DNA from: Balamuthia mandrillaris
Taxonomy: Eukaryota > Discosea > Longamoebia > Balamuthiidae
Direction of reading: 5' to 3'
DNA length: 64,000 nt
Assembly: GCA_031835245.1 (NCBI GenBank)
Contig: JAVKOQ010000002.1
Span: forward strand, 474,501 to 538,500
A program made the translations under genes and the position numbers. Shown here piece by piece: positions 31,834 to 43,515 of the stretch (within the stretch, counting starts at the first letter, position 1; every line of letters starts with the position of its first letter). Below the pieces are notes generated by a model. That model had not been told where the DNA came from. It ran no database searches and saw only the letters and a list, made by a program, of their open reading frames with translations.

Positions 31834-32445
31834 GCGGTAATCAAGGGATAAGCAGTGATGATGATGATGGTAGTGCGGGTGGACGTAGTTATTGTGCTCC
31901 TCCCCCATCGCACCAACAACAACGCTCTGGTCAATTCGAGTCGAGTTTTAGCGTGAACCTAACGTTTTTCTTGTTCTTTTTCTTCTTCTTCCCTCTTTTC
32001 AAGTATGTTTTGTGATAAAGCCAATCAAAAATAATCATCAATTATTATTAATAATTCAAAGCTATAAGCAAAATAATCCTAATTCAGTAGCCCTGCAATA
32101 TCTTAGTCACGCTTTTCCCTTTGTTTCAGTGGGAAAATACATGACTCCTCAATACTAATTGATATTAGCTCGTGGGGGTCCCTTTGGAAAACAGAATGAA
32201 TTTTCGTTTAAGGTGATTCATGTCGTCCTTGATCTTCCAATGTCGTCATTAATTCACCAAGCGCGAAAAGAAAAAAAGACAGAGAAAAAAAATAATACAG
32301 AGCCAAGCAAAAGTTACGGCCTTGCTTTTATAAGCCCCGTCTTGGTTGGGAAGTGAACCCTTGCCGGGTTTCAAACCGTAGTTTGCATGGGAGTACCTGG
32401 ATGGTGTAGCAATTGAGGATTTTTTGGAGGGCATCTAGTGCTGTG

Positions 32446-32640
32446 CAAGGTGTAGAAGGCGTAGAAGGTGTAGAAGGTGTAGAAGGTGTAGAAGGCGTTG
32501 AGGGTGTAGAAGGCGTATGTGAAGGCGTAGAAGGCGTCGAAGGCATAGACGGCGTCAAAGGCATAGAAGGCGTTGAAGGCGTAAAAGGCGTAGAAGGTGT
32601 ATGTGCAGGCGTAGAAGCAGAAGGCGTAGGTGGCATTCGT
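32446..32640. repeat. 9-base-unit minisatellite (GAAGGCGTA)n
   Basis: About 20 degenerate units of GAAGGCGTA/GAAGGTGTA. Because the unit is a multiple of three, both strands stay open (Gly-Val-Glu on plus, Thr-Pro-Ser on minus). The minus reading (TPSTPS repeats with flanking LDALQKILNCYTIQ) could be a real low-complexity protein segment, but no start, end or splice context supports this. Confidence 0.85.
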
Positions 32641-32875
32641 CGTGCACGTTTTTTTTTCTCTGTGACCTTTTTTTCCGCTCGTTTTGTTCTCTTTTTCGCT
32701 CGTTCCAACGTCTTTTCAGCGCTGAGCAGCCAGTTGTCGTTGCCTTTCCGCCTTTTCTAGTTGTTGCTGTTCCTCTTGTTCCTTCTCCTCCCGTTCTGTT
32801 CTCTTTTTTGCTCGCCACTGAAGAACGCCCTGAATTATCAATTATGTGCGGCAGTAATACTAACGGGCAAGAAGG

Positions 32876-33955
32876 ATGGACATGGAGGCCAGACCAGTCT
32901 ACCTGAAAGTCCCAGAAGGACAAACGCGCTACACCAAGCGGCAACTCGCTCAACTACCGTTGCGCTACTGGTTAGTGCCCTCGGGCAGCAACACTGATTG
33001 GGACCAACCAGAATTTATTTTGCTGGAACCACCTCCGGAGGTTTAACAACAAGTCACAAACCAAGTAGCGGAGAGCCAGGCCAAAGAGATCAACACAACA
33101 CAAAAGAGAAGGGTGCTTACTCTATTTTGATCTCTGTTTGTTCCTTTCGCACAACAAACAACTGGCCTTACTCACTTCTTAATGTAGCAACGTAGGAAAA
33201 AACATGCAGCAGCAGCAGCCAAAGCGACTACAACGGAACCGCTCCAGGACGAATACAAGCCCCTAGCAAAGCAAGCTGACGATCTGTTGCCAAAACTTAA
33301 AAAGTGCGAGGAAGAAAACGAGGTCTTGCGGGCTCAACTCGCGGCTGCCAATCAACTAGTAGCGCAAGCTGCTGCCTTGGATCAGGACCCTTCAAACTTG
33401 CAAAGCCCTGCTTCTCCTCTTGATGACCACACCATCATTGCGCGCTTGGTTGTTAGCAACGATCAAACGGAGAAAAACCTTTGCGCCAATTTGCTGCTCG
33501 CTCGGACCCAACAAAAGGACGCGGAGATGCAGCTTAAGGATCGGGAGAGGGAACTTTCAAAGCTCAAAGAGGAGATTGGTATGTTGCATTGCCGCTTGCT
33601 CTTGGAGCAGTTGCGCGACCTCTTTGTGAAGCTACACGAACAAATGAAGTGTGAAGATTGCGACTGGCCCTCAGAAGAGGGCTTTGGGGCAAAGGACAAA
33701 GTGCACTTCTTGAGCTTTGTTTACCACTACGACAACTGCTGCTTCAACGTGGAAGAAATCTTCTCCTTTAAGGATGTTTCCTCTGCGGAACTATCGAATG
33801 GCCTTCGTGATTTATGGCAAATGACCTGCGCCTACATTCACTCACATATCCCTTCAACATTTTACATCCCAACACGCTTCCTGCCATCTACGTCTATCAA
33901 GGTGCTGCAACGCTTTGCTGAGGCACAAAATTTCAAAGCCACTTTGGTAGAATAA
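32876..33955 (+). CDS. Hypothetical coiled-coil protein (310 aa), two exons
   Basis: Exon 1 is 32876-33040 (starts MDMEARPVYLKVPEGQTRY, continues QLPLRYWLVPSGSNTDWD and QPEFILLEPPPE). The intron 33041-33187 is GT-AG and preserves the frame. Exon 2 is 33188-33955: a basic, Ala/Gln start (RRKKHAAAAAKA), then a coiled coil (residues about 80-165: LPKLKKCEEENEVLRAQLAA, AEMQLKDRERELSKLKEEIG), and a globular C-terminal part with paired Cys (MKCEDCDW) and FLSFVYHYDNCCFNVEEIFS. I do not recognise the family. A second in-frame ATG lies at 32882. It sits between the two copies of a 64-base repeat, in the most gene-poor part of the window, so it may be a lineage-specific or acquired gene. Confidence 0.6.
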
Positions 33956-34323
33956 TCTTTCATTCTTGTTCTCTTTCCTTCATGTTGTTAATTTTTTATA
34001 AAGTTCTGTTCTTCCTACTTCTTACATACAATTATATACAATAGCAAGAACTCCACCTCTGGCATATCTCTGTGTTCTTCTCTCTTTAAAAGCTTTAAAG
34101 AGAAGCTGCTTCGAGATCATCGAGGAAACCAACCAACGCTTCCCTCAACTCATCCAAAAAATCGAATAACTGCAAAGGTGGTAATGCAAAGAGGAAGGGC
34201 AAGGTGGCCAAACGTGCTATGGTTGACCAAAGCATTCCCTCCGGTGGCGTCATGCAGCGCTCAACAAAGCCGCAGGACAAACGAGTGATACAGATAATTA
34301 TTTTTCGTTTCGTGCTTTGCTCT
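33956..34323. other. 3' region with second copy of the 64-base repeat
   Basis: 368 bases between convergent genes. AT-rich from 33960 to 34080. A frame is open from about 34100 to beyond 34300 on the plus strand (Ser/Lys-rich, then AKRAMVDQSIPSGG) and includes repeat copy 2. It could be an extra 3' exon of the coiled-coil gene, but this is not supported by a clear splice pair. Confidence 0.4.
34206..34269. repeat. 64-base direct repeat, copy 2
   Basis: Partner of 31770-31833, 94% identical, same orientation, 2.4 kb apart. Confidence 0.85.
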
Positions 34324-37300
34324 TTATTGTGATTTTGGTGGGGTTTGCTGCTGCTGTTCGCTCAGTTTTGATGTTACAAGCTGGACCAAAAGCTCAGAGT
34401 AGTTTTCCAGCAATCGCTCATGGCGACGTGCCACTACGCTCTGCTCGTCCTCGTCTTCGTCATCCTCTTGATTTCTCCTCCCACGATGATTGTGTTGATG
34501 ATGGCGTAATCTTTTCTTTCTGTGGTTGTTGTTGTTGATGTCGATGTCTTCCAGTCTTTGCTGCATATTGGCAAACAAGTTGCTAAAGTTTCGATGAAGA
34601 AGAACCGCAGTAGCATGCTCCTCTTTGTCATTCTCGTGTTCGTTCTCTGCTTCTTCCCTGCCCTCTCCCTTTGATGACATTCGTTGTCCCAACTCTTGAT
34701 ATAGTTCCAAACTGATGTCAAAGAGTTGTTCCAAATTATTTAAAGCTTGCTCGTACGTTTGTAACGAGTGATGCAGTCCGTTTTTTTGTTCATCAATCCT
34801 GTCATTTCCCCTTTCTTCTTCCTCCCGTTCAACTTCGTCTCCCATGTCTTCTGCTCTCAACGAAGAAGTTGCCGATGACGTAGTTGGTGTGGAAAAGGGA
34901 CTTGAGTCTCCTACAGACGATGATTGCGTTGGTGCCGACAAAGGCGAAGAAGAAGCGGAGGAAGAGGGCGGTGAGGCAATAAGTCCCATGGTGGCAAGCT
35001 TCTGTCTAGCTTTGGCCACCTCCTCCGCCATTTTTTCCTGCCTGTTCATCTGAACAGGTTTATCACTGGTGGGCAACGAAGATGCAGCCAAACGAAGGGC
35101 GTGTTCAGTAGGGCTGGGCGCCATCTTTTTGCTTGCTGTTGTCCTGCGATTAGCAAAGAGGAACTTGCTGGAAAGACTGAGACGGCCTGGATGAGAAGGA
35201 GAGGGAGGAGTTTCCTCGCCTTTCGTGATACTAACATAACTTTCTTCTTCTTGTCCCTCTGTGTTATTTGGCTGCCCTTCCTCCTCTGGAGTTGAAGTAA
35301 AGTCGAAATGGTCCTTCAAAAAGCGGTTGTGGAGGCTCTCCTCAAAGGCTTCTTCCGAAGTGGCGGCGGTGCTAGCGGTGAGGTCAGTGCTGCTGTTATT
35401 GTGGCTATTGTCCAAGAAGCTGGGTTCTTCCTCCGGTTCGTCTTCATCATCTGCTTGCTGCTGAATCTCCTCGATGACCGTTTCTTTTATGTCGCATTCG
35501 TCATCGCTAATCATTGTGGTTGATTCCGCATTTTCAAAATAATAAATGGTGTCTTCCGTTGATTTCGACAGCGTTGTTGAAACGTCCTCTTCTTCGTCAT
35601 CGTCATCAACTCCTTCTATTCCTTCTTCGCCTTTGGAGGATAACAACAAGGAGGCAGCGCTGGAGGGTTCTATGGTGAATCTTCTTGTGTCAATCTGGAA
35701 GGGATTAACGACCAGGTTTTCTTCTTTGCCAACGTCCGAGAACAGAGTAAAGCCACTTTGGCCAATTCGTTGTGCCCATTTGCCTCGAACGGGACCTTGT
35801 TTGTTAACAGGTGGTGCTAGTGGTAGAGGATCATTCGTTATAGAGATCTCTGCTTTGTCCTCGCCATTTAGCCACGGCGCCAAAGCAGAAGAGGATGGAG
35901 AATGAAGAGGAAGAGAGGAAGCCGCATCGGCAGCTTCATGAGTGACTCGATTAGATGTCGATTGTGTTGGAGCTAATGATGGTTGAGTAGGCAGGTGATC
36001 ATCGGCGAATCGCACCACTGGTTGCTCCTCACCAGCAGTCGGCGCACTTTGACCAACAGGTTGCCTATGAGAGGTGGCTGTAGTCGCTGATGCAGGCCGT
36101 TGTTGAAGAGAGGGAGAATAAAATACTCCGAGTCGCCAGACAAAGATGCAACCATCCCCAGAGACTGTCACCAACCGCAGCTGTCCGTTACTCAGCGGCA
36201 AGAACTTTATACCGGTGAGTACTTCCGAGTGGCCGCTGGGAAGGTCCGCCACGCAGCGTCCTGATGCCCATTCAAAGAGGCGAATGTGTTTGTCGGAGCA
36301 GCTGGCGGCTACAAACGTGCCACTTGGGTCAACCACCGCTTTGATAAAGTCTTGATTGACTTGTGCAGCAGTGGTAGATGCAGGTGTATTGTCAGAAGTT
36401 GAAGAAGAAGAGGACGTAGTAGAGGATGAAGTGAAATAGTTAAGGCCAAAAGAGAAGACGCGTTGATGTTTGCCGGTTGCCACGTCGAACACGCGCAGCC
36501 TTTTGTCCTGCGAAGCCAAGACGTATCGTTGGGAGGGATGGATGTCCATGTCATAGATTGTACCATGGCCATGCGATGCTGTGTGATAGCGAACAACCTC
36601 CAACAAACTCTTCGCGTCGTCAGCAGTGAAAGAGGTTTCAGAAGTTGTTGCACCGGATGCGGGGACTTGCTTCACTGTCCGAAAGATCAAGGATTTGTCG
36701 GCGCTGCCACTGATGAGATAAAGTTGAAATTGTTGGCTCTGTTCTTGATCGAAACCGGCTTCTTCCCTTTCCGTCAAGGGAGCAGAAGCAAGCGCTGGTT
36801 GACAAACAGCAAAGACCAGGGAGGTGATGGAGGAGGAGTGATCGTCTAATGTATGAAGGAGGGGATAATCATTGGAAGATGTGTCCAAAAGGTGGATTAA
36901 TCTATCTCTCCCTGCAGAGGCGAGAAAAGGTCCTATTCTATCGACATCACGATGTTCAGCTTCCAGAGAGGAAGACTTTTCTTCGGTTGGGTTCCCAAAG
37001 AATTGTAATGCTAAGATCTCAGCGTCGTGGGCTTCCTTAAAGAACACTTGCTCAAAGTTATCCAACTCATGAACGCTTTTTACAACAAATTCTCTAATGA
37101 GTAAAGCAAACGAAGAAAAGAAAAGAAAAGGATTACTCACCGAAGATTGCCAAGTCGGTCACCACTTGCTAGATATTTGCCGTTTGGGCTTAATTCAATT
37201 CGACGAACTCCTCCTTCTGCTCTGATACTGTTACTGTCACCGTTGTTTTCTGTTGCGTTTAGAAATAACGATTTAGAGGAGACGATAACTAAAGCATGAA

Positions 37301-39415
37301 AAAAGCAATAAAAGAGGAAGAGGGATCAAACTGTGATATGAAGCAAGGTCAGCCTTCTTTACTGAAGCTATTTCTGATGGATCTTCAGAGACATGGATAA
37401 TGTGCAACAACTCTTTAGCATAGAGATTCTTCTCTTTGGCGCAGGAAGAGGAGCACGACTTCATAAGAGAAGATGCAGATGATGTACGAACATTATCCTC
37501 CAAATTCCAAAAGCGAATGGTATTATCCGCAGCACACGTTATAAATGTTCCTTCAGGAAGACACTGCTCTTTCTCAATAGTGGGGGAAACGTGTTACCAA
37601 AAAAAGTCAAGGAAACTAACATTCGCCAGAAGAGAGAGAGAGAGAGAGAGAGAGATGAAAAGGATATAGCTAGGTCCCAGATGCAAGCGCAATGACACAA
37701 ATAGGAGCGTACTTTCCCCACTTTGTTTGGATTGGAGATGTCCCAAACATAAACACTTCGGTCGCTGTAGACGCATGTTACCCTGGAATTGTCACTAGAT
37801 ATCTCGCAACTCATTACGTCCGGATAAGTGATGCCCTTGGTGCCAGAGGAAGGCGAGGGAGAGATGCTGTGGTAAAAAATGAAGGAATGATTTGTGATCT
37901 TCTCAGTAGAAGTACCAATATTGGGAGGTAAGCATGTACCTTGAACAAACTTCGTTGCCCAAAGCATGAGGACGTGGCAACGTGGCAACCGAGCGTAGAG
38001 TTGTTTGATCAAAAATTCTGTTATGCAGAGAGAGTCGCTAGTATCACCAACATGGATCCAGAGAAGGATAATTGAGTGAGACCGTACCTAACAATACCAT
38101 CGGTACATGCACAAACAATGTAACGATCACTGACCGAAATAGAGAAAGCGGCAGCCGTCTAATCATGAAACGAATTTAGAGATGTCAGAGAGGAGGCAAT
38201 TACACCTCTCTGTTTAAGAAAGCAAGAACTCACCCTTAGATTTACAAACTTCTCCATGGCACGCGAAGACGGGTTGAAGAGGTGAATATTTCCTGCAGTT
38301 GTTATGGCGTAAATATGGCCTCCACGAGAGCCAGCATCGGTGAACGTTGTATCCTTAGCGGTCCCCAACATGGCCATCCTACCTTCCAGCTGGCCTCTCT
38401 TTCCTCCGTCAATCTTGAGGGAACGAATGTTCCATATCTTCAAATGTCTGTAGCCACATGTGACAAAGTAAGTGCCATCTTCTCCAAAACGTACTGCATA
38501 AACCTAGGGTGCAACGTGTGCATCAGTACCGCACAAATGCACGTGCTTTTTTTGTGAAGAGAGAAAGCGAGAAGGAAGCATACTTTGGTGGTTATTTTGT
38601 TGCTAGCAACGGCCTTACGAGTCTTCCAGTCCCAAAGGTGCACAAAACCATCATGCTGAACCCCTACCGAGACGATGGCCTTTGAATCTGGAGAGAAGGC
38701 GAGGCAGGCCACACCGTACTTATGTCCTCTGAGCTCCGCTACCACCTTTGGAAGGGAGGCATTGGTAGGTCCGGGCGATAGATCCCACACGACAACAGCG
38801 GGCTGTCGTCCGCTCTAAAAGGAGTCATAATTAGCAGAAACAAAAGAAAAGAGAAAAAAAGAAATGCTGAAGGGAGAACAAGCGAAGAGAATAATGAATA
38901 TAGAAGCGAGGAACTAGAACGACGAAGAGGATGAGAGACTGGAAGAGAGCAACGAGCAAGAAGAAAAAAGAGGAACAAGACACAGAAGAAGACAGGAGAA
39001 GAAAAAGGAGTTGCGAGGGAAACCTCTCCAACGGCCAAATATTTTCCGTTGCTCGAGTAGCACAAACAAGTGAGGGGCTTGTTGGTGCTACGAGTCAAAA
39101 AGCGCTGCGCATTGGTCTTTGGGTCAACAAGCACAACCAAACAGCCCGCCGCGTAGGCTATCTCGTTGTTGATCGGATTACAAGCGAAACCAGAGTTGTG
39201 GTGCGTTGTGTTGCCGATGACTCTTTCCAGCGATAACGAGATCTTTTTAACGCATGGGTCAATTCAAAAAAAAGGATGAAGATGGAGAAGTTAAAAAAAC
39301 AAAAGGGTTCGGTTAGTACTTTATGTTCGTTGTCTTCTTTGCTCCTTGCGGTGGCGGTAGATCGCCGAGACGACCTCCCCTGCGCAGGTCTCGACGTGGC
39401 GGTAACCGTTGCCAT
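34324..39415 (-). CDS. MAPKBP1/WDR62-type WD40 scaffold protein
   Basis: Large WD40 protein of the family that in animals binds JNK and works at spindle poles (WDR62) or in signalling (MAPKBP1). Start ATG 39415 (basic N-terminus [15 protein letters not shown]). Two propellers: blades include [118 protein letters not shown] and [15 protein letters not shown]. The last exon (34324-37140) holds [54 protein letters not shown] and [20 protein letters not shown], all diagnostic. It then runs into a long Ser/Glu-rich tail with a helical C-terminus ([20 protein letters not shown]). JNK binding cannot be claimed from this sequence. Confidence 0.9.
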
Positions 39416-39785
39416 AGATCAGAGCTTACCTCTTTTTTTCTGTAAAGAGCTCTCTTCTCAAAGTGGCGCCTTTTTTGTTCTTCTTTTGGGGTGGAGTTAA
39501 CAAAAATTGGCGGGAAACCAGCAATCACGTCGTCACGTCTTTTGCGGAAGAGCTGCGGAGGGCGATGACCCCCCGTTTTGTAAATGATGGGTTCCTTCTT
39601 TGGGTGTTTGCTTGTCTAACCGACTCAACCAAAGTAACCTTTACACACATTTGGAGGGGGCAAAGTAAAGACTAAAGTTCTTTTCTGTTCTTTTGTTTTG
39701 GTAGTTTTTTGTTGAGAATGGAATGCAGCAAACAACAAGAGGAGAGGAGGAAGGTAAGGAAACGTGTTTTTCTTTTTTCGTTAGG

Positions 39786-41065
39786 TTACTTGGAAGCAGG
39801 GCGGTACACTCCCACAACAACGGCATGGTCACGCTCGTAGGGCTCCAATGTGATCTGTTCCAAGGGCTTAAAGTTCTCCTGTCGCAGTTTGGTGACCTCT
39901 TTGGCAAAGACGGCTTCAGCGGGGGCAGTGGAGTCGATACAGTTGGCTTTGATGGAGATGATAAAGTGTCCCTCGTTCTTCAAAAAGTGGTGAGCATTGA
40001 TGGCCACGATACGGGCTTGATCGGGCTGGGCGACGTCGGCGAAGATGACGTCCACCATGCCTACCAGCATCCTGTATTTGCCGGGATAACGGGCGTCCTC
40101 AATGATGGGGATGACGTTGGTTCGCTTCTTGGCCACGTTGATCAGGTCACGGCCAGAACGGTGAGAAAACTCCACTGCATAGACTACTCCTTTCTGTAAG
40201 GTTGAAGACGTGATGAGAAAAAAGACGATTCCCTGGAGAGCGAAATGAAAACAGCGTACCGGGCCAACGAGATCAGAAACATGAGAAACGGAGGTGCCAG
40301 AAGCGGCACCGAGGTAGAGCACTTTGGATTCGGGCTTCATGTAAATGTTTTCAACTCCTCCAATAATGGCAGCGGCCAACTTGGACCGGAAAGGATTCCA
40401 TACTCTGTACTCTACTTTGGTTCCATCGGCCATCTGCTCAATGACAAAAATAAAAAATCCATTGTGTTAGTAAAATAATAAAACAAGCAAAAAAAAGGGA
40501 AAGAAAGTACCTCAGATGCAACTCTCTTCTCACCGTAAACAGACTCTCCTTCCACCAAGTTGCGAGTACAGAGAGCGTCCTCCTTTCCTCTGGCGATGAA
40601 CACGCCCTCTAGCCTGTGTTGCTCAATCACTACCTTCTTTCCTCCCTTCATGCCTCCCTTGGCGCCGCCACGGCCACCCCCTCGGCCTCCACGGCCACCA
40701 CGACCGCCGCCGCCTCCTCGGCCGCCGCCTCCTCTGCCGCCGCCTCCTGCGCCTCCACGGCCGCCACGGCCACCTGGGCCGCCAAATCCACTACCACCGC
40801 GTCCGCCTCCGCGACCGCCTCCGCGACCGCCTCCTCTACCACCACCACCACCGCCAAATCCGCCTAGAAAAGATAAATTAGAATCGAGATTATAAGAAAA
40901 AAGAACAAAAGGGGAGTGAGATTTGATATGAGAGAGCGAAAGATATCTCCGATTATTATTATTTATCTTTTTAAAAAAAAACACACACACACAAGAGACG
41001 GAACACAAGGATGCAACAAAAAACGTAGAACACAATGCGAGAAAAAAAAGCGTACCTCTGGGCAT
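39786..41065 (-). CDS. FBL: Fibrillarin (rRNA 2'-O-methyltransferase, box C/D snoRNP)
   Basis: Nucleolar SAM-dependent methyltransferase guided by box C/D snoRNAs. Exon 1 is only 10 coding bases (ATG CCC AGA G, from 41065). After the intron the Gly-Arg-rich (GAR) domain begins [15 protein letters not shown] (minus strand of about 40650-40864). The core follows: [40 protein letters not shown], the SAM-binding [86 protein letters not shown], and the end VVVGVYRP. Stop at 39786. Four exons. Essentially full-length and highly conserved. Confidence 0.97.
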
Positions 41066-41407
41066 TTTGTGTGCAAAGGATACGAAGGGGTTTAAAAAAA
41101 AGGTCGGTGGAGCGGTGCTGCTGCTGCCTGTTCTGGCTGACTGAAAGGGGCAAAAAAAAAAATAAAACCAAAAAGAAAAAAATGCGAAAGGCCGACAATT
41201 GTTGCTGGTGAGGAAGAAAGCAAGAATAGCTCGATCTCCTCCAATCAACAATCAAAAGTAGGAAAATTGATCAGAGTGTATAGAAGATCATTATGGTTTG
41301 TCGACAATAAACACAAATTTTGTGTTTGTGAGAGGAGAACAAGAGGGTGAGGCAGGAGTAAAAGAAAAGAGCGAAAAAACAAATAAAAGTTTTTTGGAGG
41401 ATTAGAG
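41066..41407. promoter_or_regulatory. Divergent promoter region fibrillarin / OSCP
   Basis: 342 bases between divergent start codons. Contains the perfect palindrome TTGTCGACAA at 41298-41307, the same ten bases as in the CNOT10/DCN1 promoter. Otherwise A-rich on the plus strand. Confidence 0.5.
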
Positions 41408-42217
41408 ATGTCTCTTTCGCGCGCCGTTCGAGCGAGGTCCTTGCTGTCTTCTCGTGTGCAGCCGCTGCGTGGCGTTGTGGCCACTCACAGCCGCACGCTC
41501 TTTGCTGGTTCCATGGTTCGCTACCCCCTTTTTTATCTTTATATTTTTTTTATCTCTTCGCTGCTACTTTGAACTGTAGTTGTGATGGATATTTTTTTTT
41601 TCACTTTCACTCATCAATTCTCGTTTCTCTCTCCACCTTTTTTTCTCTACGTAAAGAGGGGATATGCTACCTCCTTCCACGAGATTGATCAGGACCTGCT
41701 TCCTCCCTCCAACCCTACCCCGGAGGACTTTGAGGCCATCAAAACTGAGACCATCAGCCCCGAGGAGGAGGCCCTGAGAAAGAAAATCACTCCTGTACGC
41801 AGAAGAAAGCTTTCTTTTGACAACTCTACATTCTTTTTTTAAACGACAAAATCCCCCCAAAATAGGCTCCTATCAAGTTTGTGGGTGCCTCTGGTCGTGC
41901 TGCTGCCCAACTGTTCGAGATGGCCTCCATCAACCAGGAGTTTGATACCGTTGAGGGTGACTTGAAGAAGATTGTTGAGGCTTTGCAGCAGGACGAGGAG
42001 CTTCAAGCCGTCATTGTATCGTGCGCCGCCCCCAGAGAGGACATTGTGGAGTTCACCAAGGGCCTTGTCCCCAGACTCAACCTTAGCGCAACCACCGCCA
42101 AGTGGATCGGTGAATTTCTCTTTGCTCTCATCTTTTCGCCTTCTTTCTCTCTCTCTCTCTCCCTCTCTCTCTCTCTCTCTAATTGTTGTCCTGTTGCTTC
42201 CTTCCCTCTCCCTCTTT

Positions 42218-42262
<45 letters not shown>

Positions 42263-43009
42263 AACTAACCTGTTTTCTCTCCGCTTTACAACAATTAAAA
42301 CAGACCAAATTTTGGAGGACCACGTCTCCCAACATTTGCCCAAGATCTATGGTCACTTCAAACAGCTCCTGTCGGTCCACCGACGTGAGACCCCAGTTAC
42401 CTTCACATTTGCTAAGGTACGATAAAAACAGCACTTAACCGCTTAAGAAACTGGCTTCTTATTCTTTGCCCTTCTCTTCAAACCCAAAAGATCCCCGAGA
42501 AGCAAACCCTGGAGTTCATCGTGGACCGCGTGCTCTCTACCAGAATGCCCCGTGGCGCCCGCCCCTTGCTTAACATCCAAGAGGACCCCAAGCTGCTGGA
42601 CGGCTTCAAGGTGGAGATCGCCGACACCTGGTCTGAGGACTATACCGGTGCTGCCCTTAAGGCCGAGAGTGAGGCCCTGCTGCGCGACGCCTACAACGCC
42701 AATGTGGAGGACGTCCTCAAGAACAAGCCTGAGTTTATGCAGGAGACCAGCCTGGAGGGCTTCTCCGCCCTGACCGCGCCCAACGCGGCCGAGCTCTTCG
42801 GCGCCTATGACCCCGCTTGGTTGCAAGGTAAGCTCAGCATCTCGCCGGTCTCCAGGGAGCAGCGGATCAAGGACTTGGCGGAGAGCATGAAGAGCGTAGC
42901 TGCTGCCGTGCAGTCTAACCGCAACCTGGGCGAGGTTGCCAAGGAATACCACAAGGTCGACTTTTTGTTGAAGCAGATCGTGCTCGCTCAGCAACCGAAC
43001 CAAGCTTAA
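41408..43009 (+). CDS. Mitochondrial ATP synthase OSCP/delta subunit
   Basis: Peripheral-stalk subunit that links F1 to Fo. Start ATG 41408; the N-terminus (MSLSRAVRARSLLSSRVQPL, basic and Ser-rich) looks like a mitochondrial presequence. After two short exons the OSCP-like core begins GASGRAAAQLFEMASINQEF, with DTVEGDLKKIVEALQQDEEL, then TFTFAKIPEKQTLEFIV and the C-terminal signature DPKLLDGFKVEIADTWSEDY (counterpart of 'D..L.GG..V..GD...D.S' in OSCP). A C-terminal extension of about 110 residues follows (NVEDVLKNKPEFMQET onward), unusual for the family. Introns near 41517-41657, 41795-41865, 42108-42300 and 42417-42490; the third holds two (CT)n runs. OSCP identity is by pattern, moderately sure. 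Confidence 0.75.
42146..42260. repeat. Two (CT)n runs in OSCP intron
   Basis: CT runs at about 42146-42180 and 42221-42259 inside one intron on the sense strand. Confidence 0.9.
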
Positions 43010-43237
43010 ACAACCAAACAAACACTTCATTTGCGTAGGATGACACCTTTCTTTTTTCTTCTTGAAAACCCCTTTTTTCTTTGTAACAGTTGCAACTGTT
43101 TTTTTTGCTTGGCATGTCATTCTTCCTCTGCTCTGTACTCCTCCCTTCTCTGCTCTCTCGTCTCTCCTCTTTGCTTTCCCCTCAAACAACGTGTTGATTG
43201 TTTACAGTGACAAAGAGAAAAATGAGAAAACACAAAA

Positions 43238-43474
43238 TCAAGAAGAGAGAGACTTGAGACGAGCCTCCAAAGCCTTGTCCTCTTCGCTGATCTCCACTGT
43301 CTCTGTGGCGGTAGGGAGGGAGGTGATGGGAGCGGGCACCATGCCGGCCGTAAGCTCGTCGATCACCTTGTTGACTTCCTCCTCAGCTTCCTCTTCCACC
43401 TCTTCGTCGTCCCACATGTCTTCCACCATCTCTTCTATCATTCCCGCCTTTATAGAAAACAAAGAGAACAACAT

Positions 43475-43515
<41 letters not shown>

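Larger units (their letters stand above)
31365..32875. other. Gene-poor accessory-looking stretch upstream of OvoA
   Basis: 1.5 kb. From left to right: a (GA)n run at 31481-31503; a perfect inverted repeat ATCGATTGGTCAATCGAT at 31557-31574 with further ATTGG (inverted CCAAT) copies, possibly OvoA promoter sites; a 64-base segment at 31770-31833 repeated at 34206-34269; an AT-rich zone (31960-32160); and the 9-base minisatellite at 32446-32640. Open frames here are repeat-driven or lack support. On the minus strand 32650-32820 reads as Lys/Arg/Glu-rich sequence in two different frames, possibly remains of a coiled-coil gene. Confidence 0.5.

Noticed and set aside
32446-32640. Possible CRISPR-like array
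   Set aside because: Units are directly abutting 9-base repeats without unique spacers.
32915-32985. tRNA-like D-arm sequence (minus strand, TAGCGCAACGGTAG)
   Set aside because: No T-arm or acceptor pairing at the right distance; the bases are explained by the coding exon on the plus strand.
40560-40895. Proline-rich open frame on the plus strand
   Set aside because: Antisense of the fibrillarin Gly-Arg domain; composition is dictated by GGN codons.
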